Shown one piece after another: positions 42,275-50,167 of a stretch of 64,000 bases of DNA. A program made the position numbers and the translations under genes. The notes under the pieces are model-generated. The model was not told where the DNA came from, searched no databases, and worked only from the letters and a program-made list of their open reading frames with translations. The number at the start of each line of letters is the position of its first letter. Position 1 is the first letter of the stretch. The stretch is taken from assembly GCF_014697575.1 (NCBI RefSeq), contig NZ_JACJSC010000025.1, positions 34,564 to 98,563 on the forward strand. Reading direction: 5' to 3'. Origin of the DNA: Planktothrix sp. FACHB-1365 (lineage in GTDB: Bacteria > Cyanobacteriota > Cyanobacteriia > Cyanobacteriales > Microcoleaceae).

Positions 42275-42808
42275 TTATAAAATATTAAAAATGGTTCTAA
42301 ACACATCCAAATTTGCTAAAATTGCATAAGCAACTAAAGCTCCACCGACACCACCCACTAAAAATCCCCCTGCATATTCATGCCATCCTTCTGATGTTTT
42401 TAACGCTTCGGGAGGGTTCGGTGTAGTAACCGTTGCTAGGGGTTCCGGGGGATCACTAGCTGCATATAAAGAAATCGCAAAAGTGGAAATTAAAATGGTA
42501 CTAATGGTGGCAAATAATCCCGCCATTAAACCTACTGCTGTATCTCGTAAAGGATTAAAAGTTACAAAGGGGCCTAATAACCAATAACCATGAGCTAAAC
42601 CCACTTCTAACCCCCGACGTTGGGGTGATAAACCTTTACGATAAGCGGGTAAATTATTAATCAATGCTTTCGTAAACGCAGAAGAATTAATCGGGGTTGC
42701 TAAATTACCAATTTGCGGATCATCATAGGGAGCATGAACCACTTCACGGTTGCGGGGATCACCCGGACGATCATTAGAACGTTGAATATTTTCTACGATT
42801 TGAACCAT
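42275..42808 (-). CDS. psaL: Photosystem I reaction centre subunit XI
   Basis: A 177-residue PsaL. The N-terminal stromal part (NGDP-like PRNREVVHAPYDDPQIGNLATPINSS) is typical, followed by three membrane helices and the conserved LPAYRKGLSPQRRGLEVGLAHGYWLLGPF segment that coordinates chlorophyll. PsaL lies at the trimerisation interface of photosystem I. The C-terminus is full-length. psaI, often adjacent in cyanobacteria, is not seen on either side. The ATG at 42808 follows a plausible site and the gene is monocistronic here. Confidence 0.96.
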   Translation of the reverse strand: MVQIVENIQRSNDRPGDPRNREVVHAPYDDPQIGNLATPINSSAFTKALINNLPAYRKGLSPQRRGLEVGLAHGYWLLGPFVTFNPLRDTAVGLMAGLFATISTILISTFAISLYAASDPPEPLATVTTPNPPEALKTSEGWHEYAGGFLVGGVGGALVAYAILANLDVFRTIFNIL

Positions 42809-43139
42809 AATCTTTGATTCCGTAATTTTATAGGATTACCTAAAACAAATTTAGAGGAATTTAGCCCTTAATTCATCTTCCAGAAGCCATATAAAATAAT
42901 CTCTCTTGAGTTATAGTCGGAAAAAAGATCGCTAGTGGGCTACCTGATAGCTTATGAGCTAGGGATAGGGATTTTTCTGGATTAAAGGTTCCTGGGGAAT
43001 GTAAAGTTTTATGTCAATTTTTAATCTTTCTGTCTCTGGGGTTCTCAGTTCTTGTTAGAAATATTTTCAAAAAAATATCCCCCTTTGTTGAGAGATTGGG
43101 AGATAATACAAATGTTACCAGTTAATCAAAGCATAGCAA
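42809..43139. promoter_or_regulatory. Divergent intergenic region of psaL and the 455-aa gene
   Basis: An AT-rich stretch of about 330 bases with no open frame of note between two divergent genes. It must hold the psaL promoter (leftward) and that of the gene at 43140 (rightward). psaL promoters in cyanobacteria respond to light, but no specific site can be defined by eye. Confidence 0.45.
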
Positions 43140-44507
43140 ATGACCGAACAAATAGAAAAAATCAAAAAATTAATTGCCACGGCTACCAACCCTAAGCAAA
43201 AGGCAATGTATCAGCAATTGTTGGCCAAGTTGAAATCGGAGACTGAAATAGAAACCGAGCCGGAAGTTCAATCAAAAACTGATGAAGTACAACCAGTAAA
43301 ATTAGAAGCCATCAAACCCAAGAAAATAGATGAAGTCCAAGTAGCATCAGAACCCGTTAAACCCAAGAAAATAATTGCACCCAAGGTTAAAGTTGAACCC
43401 CAACCTTCAGCAGAACTTGAAACTCCCCAGGAACCCAAAGAACCTAAACCGAAAAATGAATCTTTATTCCAAGCCATCGGTATTATCAAAGGTGAAGTTA
43501 ATTTAGGGGATGTGTCTACGATTAAGATAGGAGATAAAGAATATCGGTTATTTTATATTCCCGGTAGACGCCGATTTGCTTACGAAGCCCTTAAAAAGGA
43601 AATTGAAGCGACAGGAAACACGACTCAAAGATTAATCGTTTACCCTAAAATTTTACACTTTCCAGGCCGGGATCAACCTTATATTATAGCCTTCCAATTA
43701 TCAGGGTTTATCTCCTCTATTCCCACAAAAAAAGAACATCCCTTCAATTCAGAATTAAAAGATTTTGAGTTTAGATTGTGCGGGTTATGGCAATTTATAC
43801 CCGTTTGCAGAACGCCTTGTATCTCAGTCTTTAGAAACTTTACTAAAGATAGATTAGCGTGGATTAAAGAAGCAGAAGCCTCTCGGAAGGTTAAATTCAT
43901 GAAGGCTACCCATGCGCCACTTTTGTGGAGAGATTCACCCGTAAAACCTTTTCGATTTAATCCTAAACTCGAAAAAGAACAACAAGCTAAAACTTATTTT
44001 GTAGAGTTAAAAGCCCGTTTTCTACCCGACAGAGATGTATTTGGATTTGTGGAATTGTTAAGCGAACCCACAGAGGAACGCCCTAACTTTTTTAAAGCTT
44101 CTAAAAAAATGAAGGCAGAAGCTTTAAGGGAAGTGGAATTTAAACGACGGGAAATTGAACAGGCACCGGATAATGAACCGATTGAAACTGTCACAAATGT
44201 TGAAGTTTCTAATACTACCGAAACTTTAACTGCACCGGACAGTCAGGACATCCCAGACAGTCAACAGTCAACGGTGAAGGAGGACAATCAAAATATCCCA
44301 GAGAGTCAACAAACAACGGTGAAGGAGGAGAGTCAAAACAGTGAAGAGTTGACAACAGTTGGATTAGAACCACTCAACCCGGATGATTTATCTCTTAACC
44401 AACTAAAATCAATTGTTCGAGAACAAATGAATGATGATGATATTAAGAAATTCGGAAAATTGACCAACAAAACGACCTGGATTGAAGCCTATCGTCATCT
44501 GAATTAA
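43140..44507 (+). CDS. Hypothetical protein with charged linker and central conserved domain
   Basis: A 455-residue protein not recognised. The N-terminus (IEKIKKLIATATNPKQKAMYQQLLAKL) is a short helix. A Lys/Glu/Pro-rich linker follows (about 35-105), then a globular domain (about 108-305; FQAIGIIKGEVNLGDVSTIKIGDKEYRLFYIPGRRRFAY). The tail contains duplicated Gln/Asp-rich units (SQDIPDSQQSTVKEDNQNIP, then PESQQTTVKEE), and the last 50 residues (LSLNQLKSIVREQMNDDDIKKFGKLTNK) resemble a SAP/Rho-N-like DNA-binding helix pair. Such fusions occur in nucleic-acid proteins, but no function can be given. Confidence 0.65.
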   Translation: MTEQIEKIKKLIATATNPKQKAMYQQLLAKLKSETEIETEPEVQSKTDEVQPVKLEAIKPKKIDEVQVASEPVKPKKIIAPKVKVEPQPSAELETPQEPKEPKPKNESLFQAIGIIKGEVNLGDVSTIKIGDKEYRLFYIPGRRRFAYEALKKEIEATGNTTQRLIVYPKILHFPGRDQPYIIAFQLSGFISSIPTKKEHPFNSELKDFEFRLCGLWQFIPVCRTPCISVFRNFTKDRLAWIKEAEASRKVKFMKATHAPLLWRDSPVKPFRFNPKLEKEQQAKTYFVELKARFLPDRDVFGFVELLSEPTEERPNFFKASKKMKAEALREVEFKRREIEQAPDNEPIETVTNVEVSNTTETLTAPDSQDIPDSQQSTVKEDNQNIPESQQTTVKEESQNSEELTTVGLEPLNPDDLSLNQLKSIVREQMNDDDIKKFGKLTNKTTWIEAYRHLN

Positions 44508-44686
44508 TCCCATCCTTAATGGCGTTTGAGTCGCAACTGTGCGAACAGCGCCGTTAAGCCGGGGAATAGTTTCCACAATTGATGAAAAATTCCTTTAGGG
44601 AAAAAGTCAAAAGTTCTGTGTCAGGTGCTTGTAGAATTGAGGACAAGCTGTACGCAGCGAGTGTTTAAAATTTAGTGAGGTCATGT

Positions 44687-44926
44687 ATGTCAACGATTCG
44701 GAAAATTGAAGGTAATCCAGGTGACACTTGGGATGATTTGAGTTGGACAGATTTGAATGATGTTGAGCAAGGGTTGTGGGTCACTTTAGGTTGGAATGAA
44801 GCAAGTTGGGAAGAAGACTCTGACGCTCCCAATTCTAATGAGAAATATTGGGAAGAATTAACCCAAGCGGAACGTGATGCAGCAACAAAACTTGGTTATA
44901 ACCAAACTTATTGGGATGAAGATTAA
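44687..44926 (+). CDS. Small Trp-rich hypothetical protein (79 aa)
   Basis: A highly acidic 79-residue protein with three units of the form W(D/E)(D/E)L..(A/L)...LG(W/Y)....W: TWDDLSWTDLNDVEQGLWVTLG, YWEELTQAERDAATKLGY and a shorter one between them. The repeated pattern LTxxERxAAxxLGYxxxxWD is known from small cyanobacterial and algal proteins of unknown function. The ATG at 44687 (MSTIRKIEG) is preferred over GTG 44675. Confidence 0.7.
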   Translation: MSTIRKIEGNPGDTWDDLSWTDLNDVEQGLWVTLGWNEASWEEDSDAPNSNEKYWEELTQAERDAATKLGYNQTYWDED

Positions 44927-45083
44927 GGGCTACAAAAAGCCACCCTCTGTATGATTAAATTACTTTCATGGTGAAGCCCTCTGCCTATGTTGCGGTGGGT
45001 TTTCTATGTTTTAATTGAATTTTTTGATAAACAATTGTTGACCAGTCCAAATCTTAACCTAGCTGACTTAAACCCTTGAATAC

Positions 45084-45112
45084 GGAAAAACTGCCTATTG
45101 ATTCGGCAGTTT
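45084..45112 (-). terminator. Terminator of the Psb34 gene
   Basis: Read leftward, arms aaactgcc and ggcagttt enclose a nine-base loop and are followed by ttttt. It lies about 40 bases past the psb34 stop. Confidence 0.78.
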
Positions 45113-45153
45113 AAAGAATCGTAATATTGAGGTTGACAATTGCTGATGGCTGT

Positions 45154-45321
45154 CTAAGAGGCAGCAAAAGCAATCATGAGCAGAGACGTCACTAGGAGGA
45201 CAGCAGCCGCACCTTGAAACGCATAGCGACTTTGCTGTTCCGGTGAGGGGTACTCAGCATAAGACATTTTGGGTTCGATGGCGTAGTTATTCAGGATTCC
45301 GTTTTCGTTGGTGGTGTACAT
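45154..45321 (-). CDS. psb34: Photosystem II assembly protein Psb34 (Hlip-like)
   Basis: A 55-residue one-helix protein starting MYTTNENGILNNYAIEPK and ending in the characteristic RYAFQGAAAVLLVTSLLMIAFAAS helix. Psb34 (ssl1498 type) resembles high-light-inducible proteins and binds the CP47 assembly module of photosystem II, where it competes with other Hlips. The ATG at 45321 has a good aaggaaaa site; the longer frame to 45369 adds nothing family-like. A rho-independent terminator follows. Confidence 0.9.
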   Translation of the reverse strand: MYTTNENGILNNYAIEPKMSYAEYPSPEQQSRYAFQGAAAVLLVTSLLMIAFAAS

Positions 45322-45440
45322 GGTGTTTTTCCTTGAACTCGCTTGTGTATGTAAATAAATGTAACGCAATGTTAAAGATTGTAACAGTGACTTGACTCAA
45401 CAACAGAGGTGATGTTAATCACAAGGAATTTTTCAGCCTA

Positions 45441-45614
45441 CTTCCCCAGAAACCGGGTTTCTCAACAAAAATTCTGATTCTATTCCCTGAAATTACCTGA
45501 GAAACCCGGTTTCTTAGCAGCTAACAAGGCTCTGTACTTCCCCAGAAACCGGGTTTTTCAACAAAAATTCTGATTCTATTCCCTGAAATTACCTGAGAAA
45601 CCCGGTTTCTTAGC
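45441..45614. repeat. Two tandem 78-bp copies of an agaaaccgggtttct repeat
   Basis: Nearly identical 78-base units at 45441-45518 and 45537-45614. Each begins cttccccagaaaccgggttt and ends gagaaacccggtttcttagc, so each is itself an inverted repeat that can fold as a large hairpin. They differ at one base (gggtttct against gggttttt) and are 18 bases apart. Related palindromes occur at 52733-52753 and 55921-56049. They lie 100 bases upstream of the ATPase-nuclease pair. Confidence 0.88.
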
Positions 45615-45722
45615 TTGGGGGGTTAACGATCACCATTTTATTAATTTATATCTATTGATAAAAGTCTATGCACAGACTACACCTTACAATGATTGACGTG
45701 ACTGCTCATAAAAGGCTGAACA

Positions 45723-46988
45723 ATGGTTGAAAAATTAATTATCGATAACTTTGCTGGAATTCAACACTTAGAAATAGAGGTGAAGAAAATCAATATTATG
45801 ATTGGCCCTCAAGCCAGTGGTAAGAGTGTTTGTGCAAAATTATTATTTTATTTTAAAGAGTTTGTATCTGATCTAGTTACAGCTATTGAGAATGATCAAA
45901 ATCAATTTGATTTAGATTCCTTTTATTTAAAAAAATTTATCAGATTTTTTCCAGAAGAATTTGGAGGATTAGATGGGTTTAATCTTAGATATGAAAACGA
46001 CAATAGATTTATAGAAATATCAAAAATCAATGCTGATTCAAAACTAACTTTAGAGTCTGCTGAAATTTACAAAAAAGAATTTTCGGATTTAAAAAAAATA
46101 TATATAAAATTACAACAAGATAATTTGGAAGTCAGTCAAAGTCAATGGACGGTTTTTGACAGATCTAAAGCTCGGTTACAACTTCTCAACCACATCCAAT
46201 CTTTATGGGGTAAAGCCTCAATTTTTGTTCAAGTTTTTATTCCAGCAGGACGAGCATTTTTTTCCAACATACAAAATCATATCTTTACTTTTCTTTCAAG
46301 CAATAATTCATTAGATCCTTTTATTGAAAAATTAGGACTGACTTATGAAAGCATGAAAAATCTTACTTTTGGGCTTAATCATGATCTTGAAAAAACTAAA
46401 CTATATCAAGAAATTGAAGAATTAGTTTATCAAGTATTACAAGGTAATTTTTTAGTTGAAAAAGGCAATGATTATTTAAGAAGCTTAGATGGAAGAAAAA
46501 TTAATATTGCCAATATTTCATCAGGTCAACAAGAAGCATTACCGTTAGTAGTTATATTATCTAAACTTCCTTTTTTACCTTCTTTACTTCAAGGAAAGAC
46601 CATATATATTGAAGAACCAGAAGCACACATTTTTCCACTATCTCAAAAACATATTGTTGAGTTAATCGCTACTGTTTTTAATACTAACCCTGATGGTCTT
46701 CAATTTTTTATTACCACCCATAGCCCTTATATTTTAACCGCAACTAACAATTTACTACAAGCGGGTTTAATTTATCAGGATGCTAATGATGAAGTTATCA
46801 AAAAACTCGAAAAAATTGTTCCTCGCTATAAAGCCTTATTCACAGAAGATGTAGCTGTTTATTCTCTGATGGATGGTTCATGTCAATCCATTATATCGGA
46901 AGAAACAGGATTAATTGATACTAATATTATTGACTCTGTTTCCGAAGAATTAGCCATTGAATTTGATCAACTTCTTGACCTGATTTAA
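45723..46988 (+). CDS. OLD-like AAA ATPase, first gene of a two-gene unit
   Basis: A 421-residue ABC-type ATPase of the OLD/RecF-like class. Walker A GPQASGKS (about 27-35) lies after the opening VEKLIIDNFAGIQHLEIEVKKINIMI. A signature-like NISSGQQEALPLVVIL near 260-275, Walker B KTIYIEEPEAHIFP near 293-306, and the H-loop FFITTHSPYIL follow. There is no C-terminal TOPRIM nuclease, unlike GajA or classical OLD. Only seven bases separate its stop from a small nuclease-like gene, so the pair is an operon. The ATPase is certain; a role in defence is inference. Confidence 0.88.
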   Translation: MVEKLIIDNFAGIQHLEIEVKKINIMIGPQASGKSVCAKLLFYFKEFVSDLVTAIENDQNQFDLDSFYLKKFIRFFPEEFGGLDGFNLRYENDNRFIEISKINADSKLTLESAEIYKKEFSDLKKIYIKLQQDNLEVSQSQWTVFDRSKARLQLLNHIQSLWGKASIFVQVFIPAGRAFFSNIQNHIFTFLSSNNSLDPFIEKLGLTYESMKNLTFGLNHDLEKTKLYQEIEELVYQVLQGNFLVEKGNDYLRSLDGRKINIANISSGQQEALPLVVILSKLPFLPSLLQGKTIYIEEPEAHIFPLSQKHIVELIATVFNTNPDGLQFFITTHSPYILTATNNLLQAGLIYQDANDEVIKKLEKIVPRYKALFTEDVAVYSLMDGSCQSIISEETGLIDTNIIDSVSEELAIEFDQLLDLI

Positions 46989-46995
46989 GTGCGAT

Positions 46996-47430
46996 ATGAA
47001 AAAGCGATTTCCAGAGTGCGAAAAAATTATATCTGATAAACGAATAACTCGTAAAGAAAATCAGAGTCAAATTATTATTGAAAATCCGAATCAATTTAAA
47101 GTTTGTGTAGTTCAGGTTGATGGATGTGCAATTAAAGAAGGTTTGCGTTGTGATTATCTGGTTATTCCTGATCAACAGGATATCAAAAGAACATTAGAAA
47201 TCTATATTGAGCTTAAAGGGTCTAAAATTTTGCACGCCATTGAACAACTAGAAGCAACGATTAAACAACTCTCTGATGATCCAGCCAAACAAAAAAAGGT
47301 TTGTATTATTATATCAACCCGATGTCCTCTAGCCACAACTGAAATTCAAAATTTTAAGCGAGATTTCAAAAAGAAATATAATGCTACATTAGAAGTCAAG
47401 AATATAAATTATACTTATTTTTTAAGCTAA
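46996..47430 (+). CDS. Small PD-(D/E)XK-like protein, partner of the ATPase
   Basis: A 144-residue protein. The central block RCDYLVIPDQQ ... EIYIELKGSKILHAIEQLEATI places Asp53, then Glu72-Leu-Lys74 and Gln84 in the spacing of a PD-(D/E)XK nuclease core (strand-D, strand-ExK, helix with Q). The fold reading comes from the residue pattern only. A cysteine pair (CVVQVDGCAI) precedes it. It follows the ATPase gene by seven bases. ATPase plus separate nuclease is the plan of Septu-like and related antiphage systems. I do not recognise this particular combination. Confidence 0.65.
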   Translation: MKKRFPECEKIISDKRITRKENQSQIIIENPNQFKVCVVQVDGCAIKEGLRCDYLVIPDQQDIKRTLEIYIELKGSKILHAIEQLEATIKQLSDDPAKQKKVCIIISTRCPLATTEIQNFKRDFKKKYNATLEVKNINYTYFLS

Positions 47431-47462
47431 TATTATTATAGTTAAAATTAGGAATACTGAAA

Positions 47463-48377
47463 TTGTCTGAAATTGAAGCATTAAAAGAAAACACTCAACC
47501 CTCCTTTGTCCATATTCCGGTACTGAGTCGGGAATTAATTGCGGGTTTAGAAATGCGTGCGGAGGGAGAATATTTGGATGCGACCGTAGGTGGTGGCGGA
47601 CATAGTTTGTTATTGTTGCAAGCAGCAGAGAATATCCGGTTAACGGCAATTGATCAAGATCAAGATGCGATCGCGGCTGCCCGTGTTAAATTTGAACAAG
47701 CAGAACCTTCTCTGCTGGAAAGGGTGCAGTTTTGGCAAGGAAATTTTGCTCAATATAACCCCAAAGGAAAACAATTTGATGGCATTATTGCCGATTTAGG
47801 GGTAAGTTCCTATCAGTTTGATCAGCCAGAACGGGGGTTTAGTTTTCGTTATACTGCCCCTTTAGATATGCGAATGAATCAACAACAATCTTTAACGGCG
47901 GCGGAGATTATTAACCATTGGGATGAGAAGGAATTAGCGAATATTTTTTATCATTATGGGGAAGAACGGTTATCAAGACGCATTGCTAAACGAATTGTAG
48001 AAAAACGGCCATTTCAAACCACAACAGATTTAGCAAATGCGATCGCCAATTGTGTTCCGGGGAGTTATCGTCATGGACGGATTCATCCCGCTACCCGTGT
48101 GTTTCAAGCTCTAAGAATTGCGGTGAATCAAGAGTTAACGTGTTTAGAAAAATTCTTAGATCAAGCCCAATATTGGTTAAAACCGGGAGGCAGAATTGGG
48201 ATTATTAGTTTTCATAGTTTAGAAGATAGAATCGTTAAACATCGATTAAAAGATTCTCCTATTTTACAGGTCTTAACGAAAAAACCGATTCAACCCCAAC
48301 CGGATGAACTGAACAATAATCCCCGTTCTCGTTCCGCAAAATTAAGAGTAGCAGAACGAAAGCTCATCGAATCTTAG
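47463..48377 (+). CDS. rsmH: 16S rRNA (cytosine(1402)-N4)-methyltransferase
   Basis: A 304-residue RsmH (MraW). Motif I is [40 protein letters not shown] and the C-terminal [17 protein letters not shown] are diagnostic. It methylates the N4 of C1402 in the ribosomal decoding centre. The start is a TTG (47463), the only candidate ahead of the conserved HIPVLSREL; the next ATG is inside the domain. In many bacteria it begins the division gene cluster, but here it stands alone. Confidence 0.95.
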   Translation: MSEIEALKENTQPSFVHIPVLSRELIAGLEMRAEGEYLDATVGGGGHSLLLLQAAENIRLTAIDQDQDAIAAARVKFEQAEPSLLERVQFWQGNFAQYNPKGKQFDGIIADLGVSSYQFDQPERGFSFRYTAPLDMRMNQQQSLTAAEIINHWDEKELANIFYHYGEERLSRRIAKRIVEKRPFQTTTDLANAIANCVPGSYRHGRIHPATRVFQALRIAVNQELTCLEKFLDQAQYWLKPGGRIGIISFHSLEDRIVKHRLKDSPILQVLTKKPIQPQPDELNNNPRSRSAKLRVAERKLIES

Positions 48378-48564
48378 AAAATCATCTAACGGTTCAATTC
48401 GTTTCAAGAGTGTAATTCTCAAGGGTTAATTTTAGCCCTTGAAATCAAGGTGATTATTTCTACTAAAAGAATTTATAATATTGATAGCCAGCCTTAACAG
48501 GTTAATCAAAAACCTGTGAGTTTCTAACCGATGTTAAACCCAGTTCAATTCAGTATAAAATTTT

Positions 48565-49023
48565 ATGAATCGTCGTCAGTTTTTTAATCGCTTAAGTCTG
48601 GGTACTTTAGCAACCTCAATTCCTATTATTATTGGGGCTTGTTCTCAATTTTTGACCTCTTCTAAGTCCCCAACCCAAACACCACAATCGAATTCTGAAC
48701 CGATTTCCCAGACCCCTGCTGATGGATTTATTAAGGTGGGAACCGTAGAAGAATTAGCGCAAAGTGGACAAATTCTTGACCTTAAACATCAGTTAATTGT
48801 CATTCGTAATCCTAATACAGAAAAACTAGCAGCATTCGATTTGAATTGCCCTCATCAAGGTTGTTCTGTGGGGTGGGAACCTACTTCTAAAACGATTATT
48901 TGTCCTTGTCATGGTTCTCGGTTTAATAGCGAGGGGGGCATTATCCAAGGGCCAACGGTGAAACCGCTAAAAGCTTATCCAGCCCGAATTGAAAATCAAA
49001 CTATTTTCGTTAAATTGGGTTAA
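48565..49023 (+). CDS. Rieske 2Fe-2S lipoprotein
   Basis: A 152-residue protein with a twin-arginine-like start (MNRRQFFNRLSLGTLATSIP) and a lipobox-like IGAC, suggesting Tat export and lipid attachment. The Rieske cluster motifs are complete: CPHQGC (two-residue spacing of His and Cys) and CPCHGSRF. It is likely an electron carrier on the outer face of the membrane. It lies six bases before a di-haem peroxidase gene, a probable redox partner. It is not PetC, which is longer and associated with petA. Confidence 0.88.
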   Translation: MNRRQFFNRLSLGTLATSIPIIIGACSQFLTSSKSPTQTPQSNSEPISQTPADGFIKVGTVEELAQSGQILDLKHQLIVIRNPNTEKLAAFDLNCPHQGCSVGWEPTSKTIICPCHGSRFNSEGGIIQGPTVKPLKAYPARIENQTIFVKLG

Positions 49024-49029
49024 AATCAA

Positions 49030-50088
49030 ATGATTAAAATCCCATTAAAATCTCGATTTTTTAAAACATTTGTGTTAATTATTATAGGGCTAATCTGTGG
49101 ACTGCTGGCTTGGTTCTGGCAATCCTATAAACCCCTAGAAACCGCTCAATTTGTTGCTATTCCTTCCTCAAATAGTTCTCAATTGCGGAAAGAACCCATT
49201 CAACCGATTCCGATTCATGTAGACCTGAATCAACAACAAGTTCAGTTAGGACGTAAACTATTTTATGATGTTCGTTTATCTCAAGATAATAGTATTGCTT
49301 GTGTCACCTGCCATCAATTTAATAATGGAGGCATAGATCGCCTAGTTCGTTCAATTGGAATGGCTGGTAATGAAGGTGTTATTAATGCCCCAACGGTATT
49401 TAATAGTAGCTATAATTTTAAGCAATTTTGGGATGGACGTGCTAATAGTTTAGAGGAGCAAATTCAGGAGGCTTTATTTTCTCCAGAAATGGGGAATGCA
49501 AGTTGGTCTGAACTGATGAATAAATTGCAACAAATTCCCAGTTATATCACTGAGTTTAAAGAAGCTTATCCTGATGGAATGACACCCACCAATCTCAAAT
49601 CTGCGATCGCTATTTTTGAACAATCTCTCTTGACACCTAATTCTCGCTTTGATAAATTTTTACGAGGAGATGAAAAGAGTATTAACGATCAAGAAAAGGA
49701 AGGATATCGTTTATTTAAAGCCTATGGTTGCATCGCTTGTCATCAAGGGATACTGCTCGGAGGTAATATGTTTCAAAATTTGGGCTTATTTGGAGATTAT
49801 TTTAAGGCTCGAAAACCGAACACTTCTGGTGAAAAACCTGCCATTACTAAGGCAGATTTAGGTCGATATAATGTTACACGGAACCTAGAGGATCTGCACG
49901 TTTTTAAAGTTCCCAGTCTGAGAAATATTGTTTTAACTCAACCCTATTTCCATGACGGTTCTGTTACAACATTAGACGCAGCAATTCAATTGATGGCTCA
50001 GTATCAACTGGGTCGTGAAATTCCCCAAACTGACATTGACTTAATCATTCAATTTCTAAATACATTAACAGGTGAGTTACCGAAGTAA
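49030..50088 (+). CDS. Di-haem cytochrome c peroxidase
   Basis: A 352-residue periplasmic protein: N-terminal membrane segment (about 12-33), then two c-type haem sites, CVTCH at residues 91-95 and CIACH at 234-238. The family landmarks LGRKLFYDVRLSQDNSIACV and FKVPSLRNIVLTQPYFHDG (with the methionine/His ligand zone) are present. It reduces H2O2 with electrons from a soluble or membrane carrier. Six bases separate it from the Rieske lipoprotein, so the two form an operon, perhaps supplying electrons through the Rieske cluster. Confidence 0.92.
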   Translation: MIKIPLKSRFFKTFVLIIIGLICGLLAWFWQSYKPLETAQFVAIPSSNSSQLRKEPIQPIPIHVDLNQQQVQLGRKLFYDVRLSQDNSIACVTCHQFNNGGIDRLVRSIGMAGNEGVINAPTVFNSSYNFKQFWDGRANSLEEQIQEALFSPEMGNASWSELMNKLQQIPSYITEFKEAYPDGMTPTNLKSAIAIFEQSLLTPNSRFDKFLRGDEKSINDQEKEGYRLFKAYGCIACHQGILLGGNMFQNLGLFGDYFKARKPNTSGEKPAITKADLGRYNVTRNLEDLHVFKVPSLRNIVLTQPYFHDGSVTTLDAAIQLMAQYQLGREIPQTDIDLIIQFLNTLTGELPK

Positions 50089-50167
50089 GCTACTCGTGAA
50101 TTTAAAAGTTGTAACGCAGATCGGTTTCAGGTATTGAGTTTTGGGGATTTATAATGATGTCATTTAG

